Both the position numbers and the translations under genes were made by a program. The notes under the pieces were generated by a model. The model made no database searches, was not told the DNA's origin, and saw only the letters and a list, made by a program, of their open reading frames with translations. Shown here piece by piece: positions 7,937 through 18,264 of a DNA stretch of 64,000 nucleotides; the stretch's first letter is position 1; each line of letters starts with the position of its first letter. Source of the stretch: an uncultured Alphaproteobacteria bacterium (GTDB lineage Bacteria; Pseudomonadota; Alphaproteobacteria; HIMB59; GCA-002718135); the NCBI GenBank assembly GCA_902515745.1, contig CABXWB010000001.1:124001-188000 (forward strand), read 5' to 3'.

Positions 7937-10710
7937 TTAAATATTACAGTATTACACCTGTTACAAACTTCATCATTTATTAACTTTGCCTCATATTTCC
8001 AACATCTTTGACACTTTTCTCCATTTACCTTTGATGCTTTTACAATAACATCAGAAATATCTTCAATAGAGAAACCATTGGATTTTTCGTCAATAACAAA
8101 CAAAGAAAATGATGAGGTAATTGTAATTTCATCAAACATTACTTTCTCAAGTTTTTTATAACTTTCTGCAGAAACAAAAATATCTATGTGTGCTTCAAGA
8201 CTTGAACGAATAGTTTTTTCTTCTCTAATTTTTTCAATAGCTCCAGTGGCAACTTTTCTAATATTTTTAATTATATTCCATTTTTCATTTAATTGATTAT
8301 CTTCATATTCTTTTTTACATTGTAAAAAATCTTGTAGGTGTATACTTTCTCTATTTCCCATTGCTTTCCAAGCTTCTTCAGAAGTAAAGGAAATAGATGG
8401 AGCAAACCATCTTACTAAATGATTAAAAATTATATTTAATAGAGTTCTAGTAGACCTTCTTTTAACCGACTCTTTACTATCACAATATATTGTGTCTTTT
8501 CTAATATCAAAATAAAAAGCTGAAAGATCACTTGAACAAAAGTTCAGTAGTGTAGTAAACATCAAGTGAAAGTTAAATGTTGATACACATTTTTGAACGA
8601 CTTTATCAACTTCACACAACCGATGTAGAAGATATCTTTCTAATTCTGGAAACTCACTCTCATCAATAGCTTCTTCTTTAGTAAAATCACTTAAATTGCC
8701 TATTAAAAAACGAAAGGTATTTCTTATTCTTCTATAAGACTCAGCTTGTGATTGTAGAATAGCATTATCAAGTTTAAGATCATCATAATAATCAGAAGCA
8801 ACGACCCACAATCTTAAAATATCTACTCCATATTTTTTTAATATATCATCTGGAGAAATAACATTACCTAAAGATTTAGACATTTTACGTCCTCTTCCAT
8901 CAACAACAAATCCGTGTGTTAGAACACTTTCATAAGGCGCTTTACCTCTTGTGCCAGAAGACTCTAAAAGAGATGAATGAAACCATCCTCTGTGTTGATC
9001 ACTGCCTTCTAAGTACATTGATGCAGGCCATTTCAAATCTTCTCTTTGTTCTAGGCAAAAAGCATGTGTAGAGCCGCTGTCAAACCATACTTCAACTACA
9101 TCTTTTACCTGTTCATAATCATCAAGTGAATATTCATCTCCTAAAAACCTTTGTGGATCTTCGGTAAACCAAGTATTGCTTCCTTCTTTTTCATATATGT
9201 CTGCTATTCTATTGATAATATTTTCATCTCTTAAAGGTTGACCCGTTTTTTTATTTACAAATAATGGTAAAGGTACACCCCAAACTCTTTGTCTAGATAC
9301 ACACCAATCTGGTCTAGTTTCAATCATTGATCTAAGCCTTGTTTGGCCTTGAGGAGGATAGAAAATAGTTTCATCAATTGATTTAAGAGCAATGTCTCTT
9401 AAATTATTTTTTTCCATAGAAATGAACCATTGTGGAGTATTTCTATAAATAAGAGGTGCTTTAGACCTCCATGAATGTGGGTAGCTATGACGAAGCGTTC
9501 CTTTAAATAATAATTTTGAAAATTCTTCTAATTTATCTGCAATTTTGTGATCTACTTTATAAATATGTTCACCTTCAAAACCAACGGCATTTTGATTATA
9601 TTTACCATCATCTTGAACTGTCTGTATGATATCAACATTATTTTCTATCCCTAAAACATAGTCGTCATCTCCATGTCCAGGAGCTATATGTACAACTCCT
9701 GTACCCTGTTCTAAGTTTACAAAATCCCCATGAAATGGTTTTACTATAAAATCGTATCCCAATTGTTTAAATGGATGTTCACATTCACAAGAAGATAAAT
9801 TATCTCCTTTAAATTTCTTTTTTGTACTAAATTTTTTTATTCCAATTTCACTAGTTACACTTTCTAAAAGTTCTGATGCAAATATTAATTTATCATTTTT
9901 TTTGACTAAACTATTTTCTTCTAATTCTTCAACAACAATAAGTGAATAATCTAATTCTTTACCATAAGCCAGAGCTCTGTTACCTGGGATCGTCCAAGGA
10001 GTTGTTGTCCAAATGACAATATTAGAATCAATTAAATCTTTATCGGTAGAATTTTTAATTAAAAATTTAACATATATAGTGTTGGACGTATGATCTTCAT
10101 ATTCAACTTCAGCGTCAGCTAGAGCTGTCTTTTCTACAACAGACCAGAGAACTGGTTTTGCTCCTTTATATAAACTTTCATCAAGTAAAAATTTTCCAAG
10201 CTCTCGAACAATTTGTGCTTCTGCTTGATTTGACATTGTGAGATATGGATTTTCCCAATCCCCTTCAACACCAAGCCGTCTAAATTCTTTTTTTTGTATC
10301 TCGATCCATTTTTCTGCAAACTCTCTACACTCATTTCTAAATTGAACAGTTGGGACATCATCCTTGTTCTTTCCTTTTTTTCTATATTCTTCTTCTATTT
10401 TCCATTCAATTGGTAAACCGTGACAATCCCATCCAGGAACATAAATAGAGTCTTTACCAGCCATTTGTTGTGTTCGCACAATGACATCTTTTAAAATTTT
10501 ATTAAGAGCTGTTCCCATATGAATATGTCCATTTGCATATGGTGGACCATCATGAAGAACAAATTTTTCTCTACCTTTAGATTTATCTCTTAGCTTTTTA
10601 AAAATATTTTCTTTATCCCACTCCTCTATTATTGTAGGTTCTTTTGAAGGAAGGTTAGCTCTCATTTCAAAAGATGTTTTAGGAAGAAAAATCGTATCTT
10701 TATATTCCAT
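7933..10710 (-). CDS. ileS: Isoleucyl-tRNA synthetase
   Basis: DGPPYANGHIHMGTALNK, GRKMSKSLGN, C-terminal zinc motif CQRCWKYE...CNRC. Confidence 0.98.
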   Translation of the reverse strand: MEYKDTIFLPKTSFEMRANLPSKEPTIIEEWDKENIFKKLRDKSKGREKFVLHDGPPYANGHIHMGTALNKILKDVIVRTQQMAGKDSIYVPGWDCHGLPIEWKIEEEYRKKGKNKDDVPTVQFRNECREFAEKWIEIQKKEFRRLGVEGDWENPYLTMSNQAEAQIVRELGKFLLDESLYKGAKPVLWSVVEKTALADAEVEYEDHTSNTIYVKFLIKNSTDKDLIDSNIVIWTTTPWTIPGNRALAYGKELDYSLIVVEELEENSLVKKNDKLIFASELLESVTSEIGIKKFSTKKKFKGDNLSSCECEHPFKQLGYDFIVKPFHGDFVNLEQGTGVVHIAPGHGDDDYVLGIENNVDIIQTVQDDGKYNQNAVGFEGEHIYKVDHKIADKLEEFSKLLFKGTLRHSYPHSWRSKAPLIYRNTPQWFISMEKNNLRDIALKSIDETIFYPPQGQTRLRSMIETRPDWCVSRQRVWGVPLPLFVNKKTGQPLRDENIINRIADIYEKEGSNTWFTEDPQRFLGDEYSLDDYEQVKDVVEVWFDSGSTHAFCLEQREDLKWPASMYLEGSDQHRGWFHSSLLESSGTRGKAPYESVLTHGFVVDGRGRKMSKSLGNVISPDDILKKYGVDILRLWVVASDYYDDLKLDNAILQSQAESYRRIRNTFRFLIGNLSDFTKEEAIDESEFPELERYLLHRLCEVDKVVQKCVSTFNFHLMFTTLLNFCSSDLSAFYFDIRKDTIYCDSKESVKRRSTRTLLNIIFNHLVRWFAPSISFTSEEAWKAMGNRESIHLQDFLQCKKEYEDNQLNEKWNIIKNIRKVATGAIEKIREEKTIRSSLEAHIDIFVSAESYKKLEKVMFDEITITSSFSLFVIDEKSNGFSIEDISDVIVKASKVNGEKCQRCWKYEAKLINDEVCNRCNTVIFK

Positions 10711-11639
10711 TACAGTTTATGATATTTTTTAGCTTTATTTATATCTTTATTGATTTGCTTAGTTAATTCTTCAAAATTATTAAATTTTTGTTCAGACCTA
10801 ATAAATGTAAGGAATTCAACAGTCAATTCTTTACCATATATTTCTTCACTAAAATTAAACATATGTGTCTCTAAAAGGAGTTTACTGCCATCGACTGTTG
10901 GTCTTAAACCAAAATTTGAAACACCTTGATATTTTTTGCCTTCTAATAGCACGTCCACACAATAAACACCTCTTTTTGGCAATATGTGTTGATCTGGTAT
11001 CATATTAGCAGTCGGAAAATTGATTTCTCTAGCTCTTTTATCACCCTCAATTATTGTTCCATGCATATGCCAAGACCTGCCTAAAGACTCTGTAACATCT
11101 TCCATATAACCATCTTTTATTTGTGATCGAATTATTGAAGATGAATATTTATCAGATTTATCTGCAAGCATAATAGGATCGATTAAATGAATATTAAAAT
11201 TATTTTTTTCAGCATATTTTTCTAATGTTTTAAAATTACCTTTTCTGTCTTTTCCAAACTTAAAGTCACTACCTATAACTAAGTATTTAATATTTAATTT
11301 ATCAATAAGAATTTTAGTTACAAAATCATCAGCTGATAATATTGATAGATTGTTATCAAAAGAAAAATCTATAAATATGTCTAAACCCAATCTTTCAAGA
11401 AAATTTATTTTATCGCTTTGAGTATAAATATTAAAAGGCTCATTAATTTGATTAAAGTAAACACGAGGATGAGGATTAAAACTCATTATGGAAGATAATA
11501 AATTATTGTTTGATGCAATCTCCTTAATTTTATTTATTATTTCTTGATGCCCTTTATGTATTCCATCAAAATTACCTATTGCGAGACAAAGGTTTAATTT
11601 TTCAAAATCTAATGCTGTATCTAATTTATAAATTTTCAT
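10710..11639 (-). CDS. ribF: Bifunctional riboflavin kinase/FAD synthetase
   Basis: AIGNFDGIHKGHQEII, FDFGK-like FKFGKDRKG, INFPTAN, RGVYCV. Confidence 0.95.
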   Translation of the reverse strand: MKIYKLDTALDFEKLNLCLAIGNFDGIHKGHQEIINKIKEIASNNNLLSSIMSFNPHPRVYFNQINEPFNIYTQSDKINFLERLGLDIFIDFSFDNNLSILSADDFVTKILIDKLNIKYLVIGSDFKFGKDRKGNFKTLEKYAEKNNFNIHLIDPIMLADKSDKYSSSIIRSQIKDGYMEDVTESLGRSWHMHGTIIEGDKRAREINFPTANMIPDQHILPKRGVYCVDVLLEGKKYQGVSNFGLRPTVDGSKLLLETHMFNFSEEIYGKELTVEFLTFIRSEQKFNNFEELTKQINKDINKAKKYHKL

Positions 11640-11681
11640 AATATTTATAAATCAATTAGTATAGAAACTTATGGCTAGTAA

Positions 11682-12995
11682 CTACAAATATTTATTTAAG
11701 ATATTTTCTAGATATTCTTGTCTTCCTGAACGAGGTTCTGGTTCAATATTATCATCGATTACTTTTTTATTTATATCATCTAATGCAGTATCTTTATTAT
11801 GAATAAACTGGCCCAAATTTTTATTCCAGTCTTCATATCTATCTTCAATAAACTTAGGAATAACATTATCATTCATTAATTTTTCAACAGCAATAAGTGT
11901 TTTTGCACAAACATCCATACCCCCAATGTGAGCATGAAATAAATCTTCAGCATCAATAGATTGTCTTCTTATTTTTGCATCAAAGTTCATGCCTCCTTGG
12001 TCTAAACCGCCATTCTTAAAAATAAAATAAAATGACATAATTAAGTCGGCAGGATTATTTGGGAATTGATCCGTATCCCAACCTATTAAAGTATCACCTC
12101 TATTAATATCAATACTTCCTAAGGCACTGTTAGAAGTTGCATAAGCAATTTCATGTTCAAAATTATGACCAGATAAAGTTGCATGATTAACTTCAACATT
12201 TAATTTAATTTCATTTTCTAAACCTGCCTTCCGTAAAAACGCTAAGCAAGTTGCAGAGTCAAAATCATATTGATGTTTAGTTGGTTCATGAGGTTTTGGT
12301 TCCAATAAAATTTGACCTTTAAATCCTATCTTGTGTTTATAATTAACAACTAATTCTAAAAATCTTTGAAGATTAGCTGTTTCCTTAGTCATGTCAGTAT
12401 TAAGAATAGTTTCGTATCCTTCTCTTCCACCCCAAAGAACGTAGTTTTGACCCCCCAATCTCATCGTTGCATCCATACAATCTTTTACTTGTGCAGCTTT
12501 ATATGCAAAAACTTCTGGGTCTGGATTGGTCGAAGCTCCACTCATATATCTTTTATGGGAAAAAGCATTTGCTGTTCCCCACAATAATTTCATTCCTGAG
12601 TCATTAATTTTTTGTTCCATTAAATCTATAATATGAAAGAAATTTTTTTGTGTCTCAGCATAATTTGAACCTTCAGGAGAAATATCTCTATCGTGAAAGC
12701 AGAAAAAAGGTGTTTTTATTTTAGTGAAAAAATCAAATGCAGCATCGAGTTTCATTTCAGCCATTTTCATTTCATCACCTGCTTGCATCCAAGGTCTATC
12801 AAAAGTTTGACCACCAAATGGGTCAAGGCCAGGCCATGTAAATGTGTGCCAGTAACAAGTTGCAAATCTTAAATGTTCTTTCATTGTTTTTCCCAAAACA
12901 ACTTTATCTTCATCATAGAATTTAAATGCTAACGGGTTAGAACTATTTTCTCCTTCATATTTTATTTCAGGAATATTTTTAAAATAATTTGTCAT
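11682..12995 (-). CDS. xylA: Xylose isomerase
   Basis: TFTWPGLDPFGGQTFDRPW, FCFHDRDISPEG, LLEPKPHEPTKHQYDFD, NVEVNHATLSGH. Confidence 0.95.
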   Translation of the reverse strand: MTNYFKNIPEIKYEGENSSNPLAFKFYDEDKVVLGKTMKEHLRFATCYWHTFTWPGLDPFGGQTFDRPWMQAGDEMKMAEMKLDAAFDFFTKIKTPFFCFHDRDISPEGSNYAETQKNFFHIIDLMEQKINDSGMKLLWGTANAFSHKRYMSGASTNPDPEVFAYKAAQVKDCMDATMRLGGQNYVLWGGREGYETILNTDMTKETANLQRFLELVVNYKHKIGFKGQILLEPKPHEPTKHQYDFDSATCLAFLRKAGLENEIKLNVEVNHATLSGHNFEHEIAYATSNSALGSIDINRGDTLIGWDTDQFPNNPADLIMSFYFIFKNGGLDQGGMNFDAKIRRQSIDAEDLFHAHIGGMDVCAKTLIAVEKLMNDNVIPKFIEDRYEDWNKNLGQFIHNKDTALDDINKKVIDDNIEPEPRSGRQEYLENILNKYL

Positions 12996-13019
12996 ATCTT
13001 CTCCCTAAATTATCTTACT

Positions 13020-13733
13020 CTATCTTGATGCCCAAAGCAAACCACGATGATAAATTTTTCTCATTTCAGGATGATTTAATTCATGTGCGAAATGTCCAAG
13101 AGAAGTGTAAAAAATTTTACCTTTTCCAATTTTTCTTTTCCATACAACTGGCATTTCTACACCCTTTATCCATTCAGTTTGATATTGGTCATCTCCAGGC
13201 TTTCCAGGTTCTTGTTCTAATTTCCAAATTTCGTGGCCTTGGAAAGTAGTAGTGGCAAGAACTTCGTTCATTGGATCTACATGCATGTAATACTGTTCAG
13301 AGTGATAATCAAAATCCTCAACACCATCCATTATTGGATCATCTTTTTTAGTTATATTAACTTTATAATCATGAATACCATTAGGATGACTTACCCATTG
13401 ACCACCAGTTAAAAATTGCCAATCAATTGATTGTCTAAAAGCGTCACACATTCCTCCATGATGCCCAGCAAGACCACAACCATTTACAACTGCCTTTACA
13501 ACATTATTTACTTCGTTCTTTTTAATTTCTCCACTAGGTGAGTGATGAAAGGCCATTGTTACTATTGGTATAATTAAATCCATTTCATGAACATAATCTT
13601 GAGCAAATGCAGCAGTTGAATACTCAGATCTTATCTCATAACCATCAGGTTCTAACATTTCAGTTAAAATTTCGTTACATTTTTCTGGTTGGTGTCCAGG
13701 CCATCCCCCATAAACTATTAAAGCTTTTTTCAT
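13020..13733 (-). CDS. ThuA-like (trehalose utilisation family) protein
   Basis: ALIVYGGWPGHQPEK...GLAGHHGGMCDAFR...GKIFYTSLGHFAHELNHPEM. Confidence 0.85.
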   Translation of the reverse strand: MKKALIVYGGWPGHQPEKCNEILTEMLEPDGYEIRSEYSTAAFAQDYVHEMDLIIPIVTMAFHHSPSGEIKKNEVNNVVKAVVNGCGLAGHHGGMCDAFRQSIDWQFLTGGQWVSHPNGIHDYKVNITKKDDPIMDGVEDFDYHSEQYYMHVDPMNEVLATTTFQGHEIWKLEQEPGKPGDDQYQTEWIKGVEMPVVWKRKIGKGKIFYTSLGHFAHELNHPEMRKIYHRGLLWASR

Positions 13734-13744
13734 TTACAACTCCC

Positions 13745-14902
13745 TTATTTTAAAAATTTTCCATTCTCTGTATCTAAAAAAGATTGAGGAATGTTTGTTA
13801 TACTTTCTAGATTTACTTTTTCATCAATTTTAGCAGATTTTAGGATTGATTGCATTATCTCCAAAACGTGTAGACTTAGCTCACCACTACATCTATTAAC
13901 TTTATTTTGTTTAATTGAATCAATCATTTCACAAACTCCAATTCCTCTAAAATTAGCAGATGTAGGATCTTCGTTTGCTTTGTCATTTTTTTCTCCACCT
14001 GTTCGATTTGTATTTAATCGTCCTAGATTCATGTCATCAGTTTTAATAGTTTTCCAATCTGATTTCTTTTCATCACAAATTTTAATTTCTCCACCAAACA
14101 TGTTAGGATCAGGGATGTTGATAGCACCTTTTGTTCCAAATAATTCAATATGAGACTTATTATGTTTATAAACATCAAATGAGAAGAAAGAGTCAATTAA
14201 TGCTCCATTCCTAAATTCAATTTGAGAGATCAAAGTTGTTGGGATATCAACCTCTATTTTTTCACCTTTTCTCTCTCCACTCCCAATTTCTCTTTGAGAG
14301 TAAACTGTTCGAGATTGACTATAGACACTTTTGACAGGTCCCAATAAGTTTACTAATGCTGAAAAATAGTATGGCCCCATATCTAAAACCGGACCTCCAC
14401 CATATTTGTAATAAAAGTCTGGGTTTGGATGCCAAATTTCATGGCCCACTACACCCATTGAAATACTACCTAAAACTATTTCCCCTATTGTGCCATCCTC
14501 AATGACTTGCTTTGATTTTTGTATTCCAGCACCTAAGAAAGTATCAGGGGCACTACCTACATATAAATTTTTAGATTTAGCTAAATTTAATAACTCTTTT
14601 CCTTCGTCAAATTCAATGGAGATAGGTTTTTCAGAATAAGAATGCTTACCTGAATTTAAAATTGATTTTGAAACTTCAAAATGTGCATTTGGAATGGTAA
14701 GATTTATTACCAATTGAATATCTTCATTAGACAATAATTCTTCAACGGATAAACTTATTATTCCATATTTTTCAGAATATTTCTTTGATGCTATAGGGTT
14801 TAAATCTGCGCAAGCAATAATTTCAAAGTTATTAAAAAAATTTTTTGCATTGTGGAAGTATATATCTGCTATATTTCCACAACCTATTACACCAACTTTC
14901 AT
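13745..14902 (-). CDS. Gfo/Idh/MocA family oxidoreductase
   Basis: GVIGCGNIADIY N-terminal Rossmann motif; EKPIS; paralogous to 35621-36772. Confidence 0.9.
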   Translation of the reverse strand: MKVGVIGCGNIADIYFHNAKNFFNNFEIIACADLNPIASKKYSEKYGIISLSVEELLSNEDIQLVINLTIPNAHFEVSKSILNSGKHSYSEKPISIEFDEGKELLNLAKSKNLYVGSAPDTFLGAGIQKSKQVIEDGTIGEIVLGSISMGVVGHEIWHPNPDFYYKYGGGPVLDMGPYYFSALVNLLGPVKSVYSQSRTVYSQREIGSGERKGEKIEVDIPTTLISQIEFRNGALIDSFFSFDVYKHNKSHIELFGTKGAINIPDPNMFGGEIKICDEKKSDWKTIKTDDMNLGRLNTNRTGGEKNDKANEDPTSANFRGIGVCEMIDSIKQNKVNRCSGELSLHVLEIMQSILKSAKIDEKVNLESITNIPQSFLDTENGKFLK

Positions 14903-15084
14903 TATTTTTGTCTATATGATTTTTTATGTAATTCAATTGCTTTTGAATTCACTTTCTTCATTATATTTGTGAGATCAGTATAAAAGTTTTCATTGCTTGA
15001 TACATCTCCTATTTCTGCAGTATCCCATTGTTCAAGTATTCCACAATGATGCCAATCAATCATATAATTTTTTTTAATCTTCAT
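14902..15084 (-). CDS. Small (60 aa) ORF of unknown function
   Basis: In-frame ORF MKIKKNYMIDWHHCGILEQWDTAEIG...; its stop overlaps the ATG of the downstream Gfo/Idh gene. Confidence 0.5.
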   Translation of the reverse strand: MKIKKNYMIDWHHCGILEQWDTAEIGDVSSNENFYTDLTNIMKKVNSKAIELHKKSYRQK

Positions 15085-15155
15085 AATGTAAATTGAAAAT
15101 AATATTTTTGATAAATTTAAGACTTATAATTTCAACCTTTATAATATATTCTAAA

Positions 15156-15980
15156 CTATTCTTTAACTGCACCACCTGTTAGGCCCGCTACAATAAATCT
15201 CTGAAGAGCTAAGAAAAAAACTACAGCAGGTATTAAAGTAAGGGAAACAAAAGCTAATATTTTTGGCCAATCTGTAATGTATTCTCCTCTAAAAACCATA
15301 ATTCCAAGTGGCCAAGAATATAAATTTTCATTATTTATCATAATTAATGGTAGTAAATAATTATTCCAACTACCTACAAGATTGATTACGGCCACAGTTG
15401 CAATAATTGGTGTTGAGAGTGGTAAAGTAAATTTAAAGTAAAACTGTGAATATGTGCATCCATCAACGAAAGCAGCATCAAAAAGCTCAGAGGGCATTTG
15501 TCTAAAAAAACCTCTAAATAATATAATAGCAAAAGCCAAACCAAAAGCAATTTGTGGAAGAATAACTGCCCAAACTGACCCTAACAAACCAAGGTCTCTA
15601 ACTCTAAGAAAAAGAGGGAGGATGGCAGTTGCAAACGGGAAGGTTAAACCAAGTATAAAATAATTAAACAAAAATCTACTTCCAACAAACTTCATATGAG
15701 CAAAAACAAATGCTGTCATTGAAGCTAATAAAATTACTAGAAAAGTTGTTCCTGCTGCATATAAAACTGAATTCCAAGTAAATAGCCAAAACTTATTATC
15801 CACTAAAAGACTAGTGTAATTCCCAACAATCCATTCCGTTGGTAGTCCTAGTGAGTTAGTTCTTAAATCACCAATTGTTTTAAATCCTCCAGCAATAGAG
15901 ACGTAAAGAGGAATAAAAATAATTCCTGCTAATAAAAAAAGAAATAAATACATGTAGTAAGATCTAAAATTACTAAACAT
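15156..15980 (-). CDS. Carbohydrate ABC transporter permease (CUT1, MalG-like)
   Basis: Multi-TM, EAA-like motif (PSELFDAAFVDGCTYSQFYFKFTLPLSTP). ATG at 15980 forms TAATG overlap with the upstream permease; ORF start 16031 would overlap by 52 nt. Confidence 0.9.
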   Translation of the reverse strand: MFSNFRSYYMYLFLFLLAGIIFIPLYVSIAGGFKTIGDLRTNSLGLPTEWIVGNYTSLLVDNKFWLFTWNSVLYAAGTTFLVILLASMTAFVFAHMKFVGSRFLFNYFILGLTFPFATAILPLFLRVRDLGLLGSVWAVILPQIAFGLAFAIILFRGFFRQMPSELFDAAFVDGCTYSQFYFKFTLPLSTPIIATVAVINLVGSWNNYLLPLIMINNENLYSWPLGIMVFRGEYITDWPKILAFVSLTLIPAVVFFLALQRFIVAGLTGGAVKE

Positions 15981-16864
15981 TAATCTTTCCTCATTAAAGT
16001 TCTTTGATAAGTAATTGCTATTGTGAAACAAATTAGGAAAATAACAACACCTATTGCACTTCCAAATCCAAACTTCATTCTCATGACCCCAAAATAATAT
16101 AAATAAGTAACCATTGAATGTGTTTGGTTAGATGGGCCGCCACCAGTCAAAGGCATAATTATATCAAACAATTGAAGAGCTCCTAAAATAGATAGAAATA
16201 CTGATAACCTTATTGTTGGTAAAATAATTGGAATTTTAATTCTCCACGCTGTAGTAACTGGTCCTGCTCCATCTACCTTTGCTGCCTCTAAAACTTCTTT
16301 AGAAATATTTTGTAGACCAGCAATATATATCATCATATGTATTCCAAAGTATTTCCAAAAAATAACAATATATAAGGCAATCATTGCAGTTTCTTTTTCA
16401 GCAATCATATGAGGTGGATCGGCTCCAAAAAAATTCCAAATTGCTGCAACCATTCCGTAGTTTCCATCATAAATATACGCCCAAATTAATCCTGTAACTA
16501 TTTCTGCGAGAATATATGGAAGAAAAAAAACTGTTCTAAAAAAATTAGCACCTCTTATTTTGTCAGAAATCATTAAAGCGACCAACAAAGCAAAAGGTAA
16601 TTGAATAAATAGAGAAATAGCAATGATGTAAAAGTTATTTTTTAATGAAAGAATAAATGTCTTATTTTTGAAAAGATATTTATAGTTTTTTAAACCAACA
16701 TATTTATTAGGATCTCCATAACCATCCCATCTATAAAAACTATAATATGCTGCTTCAACAATAGGTAATACAACAAAAAGTGTAAAAATTGTTAACGCAG
16801 GAATTATAAATATTACAAGTGTTGAATACTTGCTTAAAAGAGCGTTATACTTGGCAGAATTCAT
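15980..16864 (-). CDS. Carbohydrate ABC transporter permease (CUT1, MalF-like)
   Basis: ISKEVLEAAKVDGAGPVTTAWRIKIPIILPTI EAA motif; multi-TM. Confidence 0.9.
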   Translation of the reverse strand: MNSAKYNALLSKYSTLVIFIIPALTIFTLFVVLPIVEAAYYSFYRWDGYGDPNKYVGLKNYKYLFKNKTFILSLKNNFYIIAISLFIQLPFALLVALMISDKIRGANFFRTVFFLPYILAEIVTGLIWAYIYDGNYGMVAAIWNFFGADPPHMIAEKETAMIALYIVIFWKYFGIHMMIYIAGLQNISKEVLEAAKVDGAGPVTTAWRIKIPIILPTIRLSVFLSILGALQLFDIIMPLTGGGPSNQTHSMVTYLYYFGVMRMKFGFGSAIGVVIFLICFTIAITYQRTLMRKD

Positions 16865-16874
16865 ATATTTGTTT

Positions 16875-16902
16875 GAGAAGGCTTTTATAAAAAAGCCTTC
16901 TC
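16875..16902 (-). other. Perfect intercistronic hairpin between SBP and permease genes
   Basis: gagaaggctttt-ataa-aaaagccttctc, 12-bp stem with 4-nt loop; no long U-tract on the transcribed strand. Confidence 0.8.
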
Positions 16903-16910
16903 TTTAGATA

Positions 16911-18164
16911 TTATTGATTAAATTCCCAAGATTCTTGGACTTGTTGTGCAGCCTCTTCAGCAGAAATAATTCCTGCAGCAAGATCAGTAGACACATCATT
17001 AACAACTCTTCCAATATCCGGACCTAAAAATTGGTCATAAAAAATTTGGTGATATTGAGAATTTCCTATGTTGTTTGCAACTTGAGCAAGTATTGGGTTA
17101 GTAATTGATTTATCCGCACCCTTTACAACTGGAAGGTAAGCACCTTTTGCAGCATCCTCATTTTGAATATCTGCTGAAACCAAGTGCATTAAAAATTCTA
17201 CAGCTGAGTCTGGTGCAGTTTTAGAAACTAACCATCCATTGATACCTCCAAGAGTATCAGCAGAATCACCAAGTGCTCCTGGAGTCATTGGCATACTAAA
17301 GATACCCATATTGTCATCTCCTAAACCTTCTCCACTTGCACTATTAGATTTTTGAGATGGATACATCCAATTACCCATAAAAGCCATTGCACATTTTCCA
17401 TCACCGAAAAATCCAGCTTGATCAGGCCAAGTATGACTTAACCAACCATCTTGAAAAGGTTCTAGTTCTACAAGTTCTAACATTTGTTCACCTGATTTAA
17501 TGTACTCAGGTCTATCCCAACCCCCATTTTCAAGTGACTCAAGGAATAATGCTTCACCACCATTTCTTATGTGTAAATGTGTCCAAATAAAATGAACCGG
17601 CCATTTATCTTTTCCACCTATACAAATTGGAGTTATACCAGCAGATTTAATTTGTTTAACTGCTGATAGTAGATCATCCCACATTTTGATACCATCAACA
17701 TCAACACCAGCTTGATTCATTAAATCTTTATTATACCACCAAGTAACTTGCGAAACATTTCTTGGCACACCAACTCTTTGTCCTTTATATACAAATGCAT
17801 TTGCAGCTGCTGCACTAAGTGTAGATAGATATTCATCAGTTATAACATCTGAAATATCTCTTAAGAAACCTGCTTCAGCTTGTGCATACATAACACCGCC
17901 ACCCCAACTATTGAATATATCTGGTCTGTCGTCAGACTGTAACATTGTTGGAAGCTTAGCTTTAAATGATTCATTTTCGAGATACATCATCTCAACTGTA
18001 TGTCCAGTTTTTGCCTCAAATTCTTCTATTGCTCTTACAAAGTTTGGATACTCTGGAGAACTTTCACCAGTTAAATGTAACCATTTAATTGTATCTGCTT
18101 GAACAGAACTAAAGAAGAATAAAGATACTGAACCTATGATAAATTTTAATAAATTTTTCATCAT
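16911..18164 (-). CDS. Extracellular sugar-binding protein of ABC transporter (CUT1)
   Basis: Signal peptide MMKNLLKFIIGSVSLFFFSSVQA; FEAKTGHTVEM. ggagga precedes ATG 18164/18161; ORF start 18218 is probably too long. Confidence 0.88.
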   Translation of the reverse strand: MMKNLLKFIIGSVSLFFFSSVQADTIKWLHLTGESSPEYPNFVRAIEEFEAKTGHTVEMMYLENESFKAKLPTMLQSDDRPDIFNSWGGGVMYAQAEAGFLRDISDVITDEYLSTLSAAAANAFVYKGQRVGVPRNVSQVTWWYNKDLMNQAGVDVDGIKMWDDLLSAVKQIKSAGITPICIGGKDKWPVHFIWTHLHIRNGGEALFLESLENGGWDRPEYIKSGEQMLELVELEPFQDGWLSHTWPDQAGFFGDGKCAMAFMGNWMYPSQKSNSASGEGLGDDNMGIFSMPMTPGALGDSADTLGGINGWLVSKTAPDSAVEFLMHLVSADIQNEDAAKGAYLPVVKGADKSITNPILAQVANNIGNSQYHQIFYDQFLGPDIGRVVNDVSTDLAAGIISAEEAAQQVQESWEFNQ

Positions 18165-18264
18165 TCCTCCTAAATTTTTTTTATTTTTACTCAGATAAGT
18201 AATATAATCAACAACCATATTGTCTTTTTTTTAGATAAAAAACATATAAAAATTAATACTAAAA

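Noticed and set aside
15981-16031. Extended N-termini of several ORFs (15156-16031, 26950-27885, 46801-47853, 97-1173)
   Set aside because: Internal ATGs at gene overlaps or with family-typical N-termini explain them better than long upstream extensions.
16801-16864. Hairpins after SBP genes as a single dispersed repeat family
   Set aside because: The five stem sequences are unrelated to each other, so they are independent hairpins rather than copies of one element.
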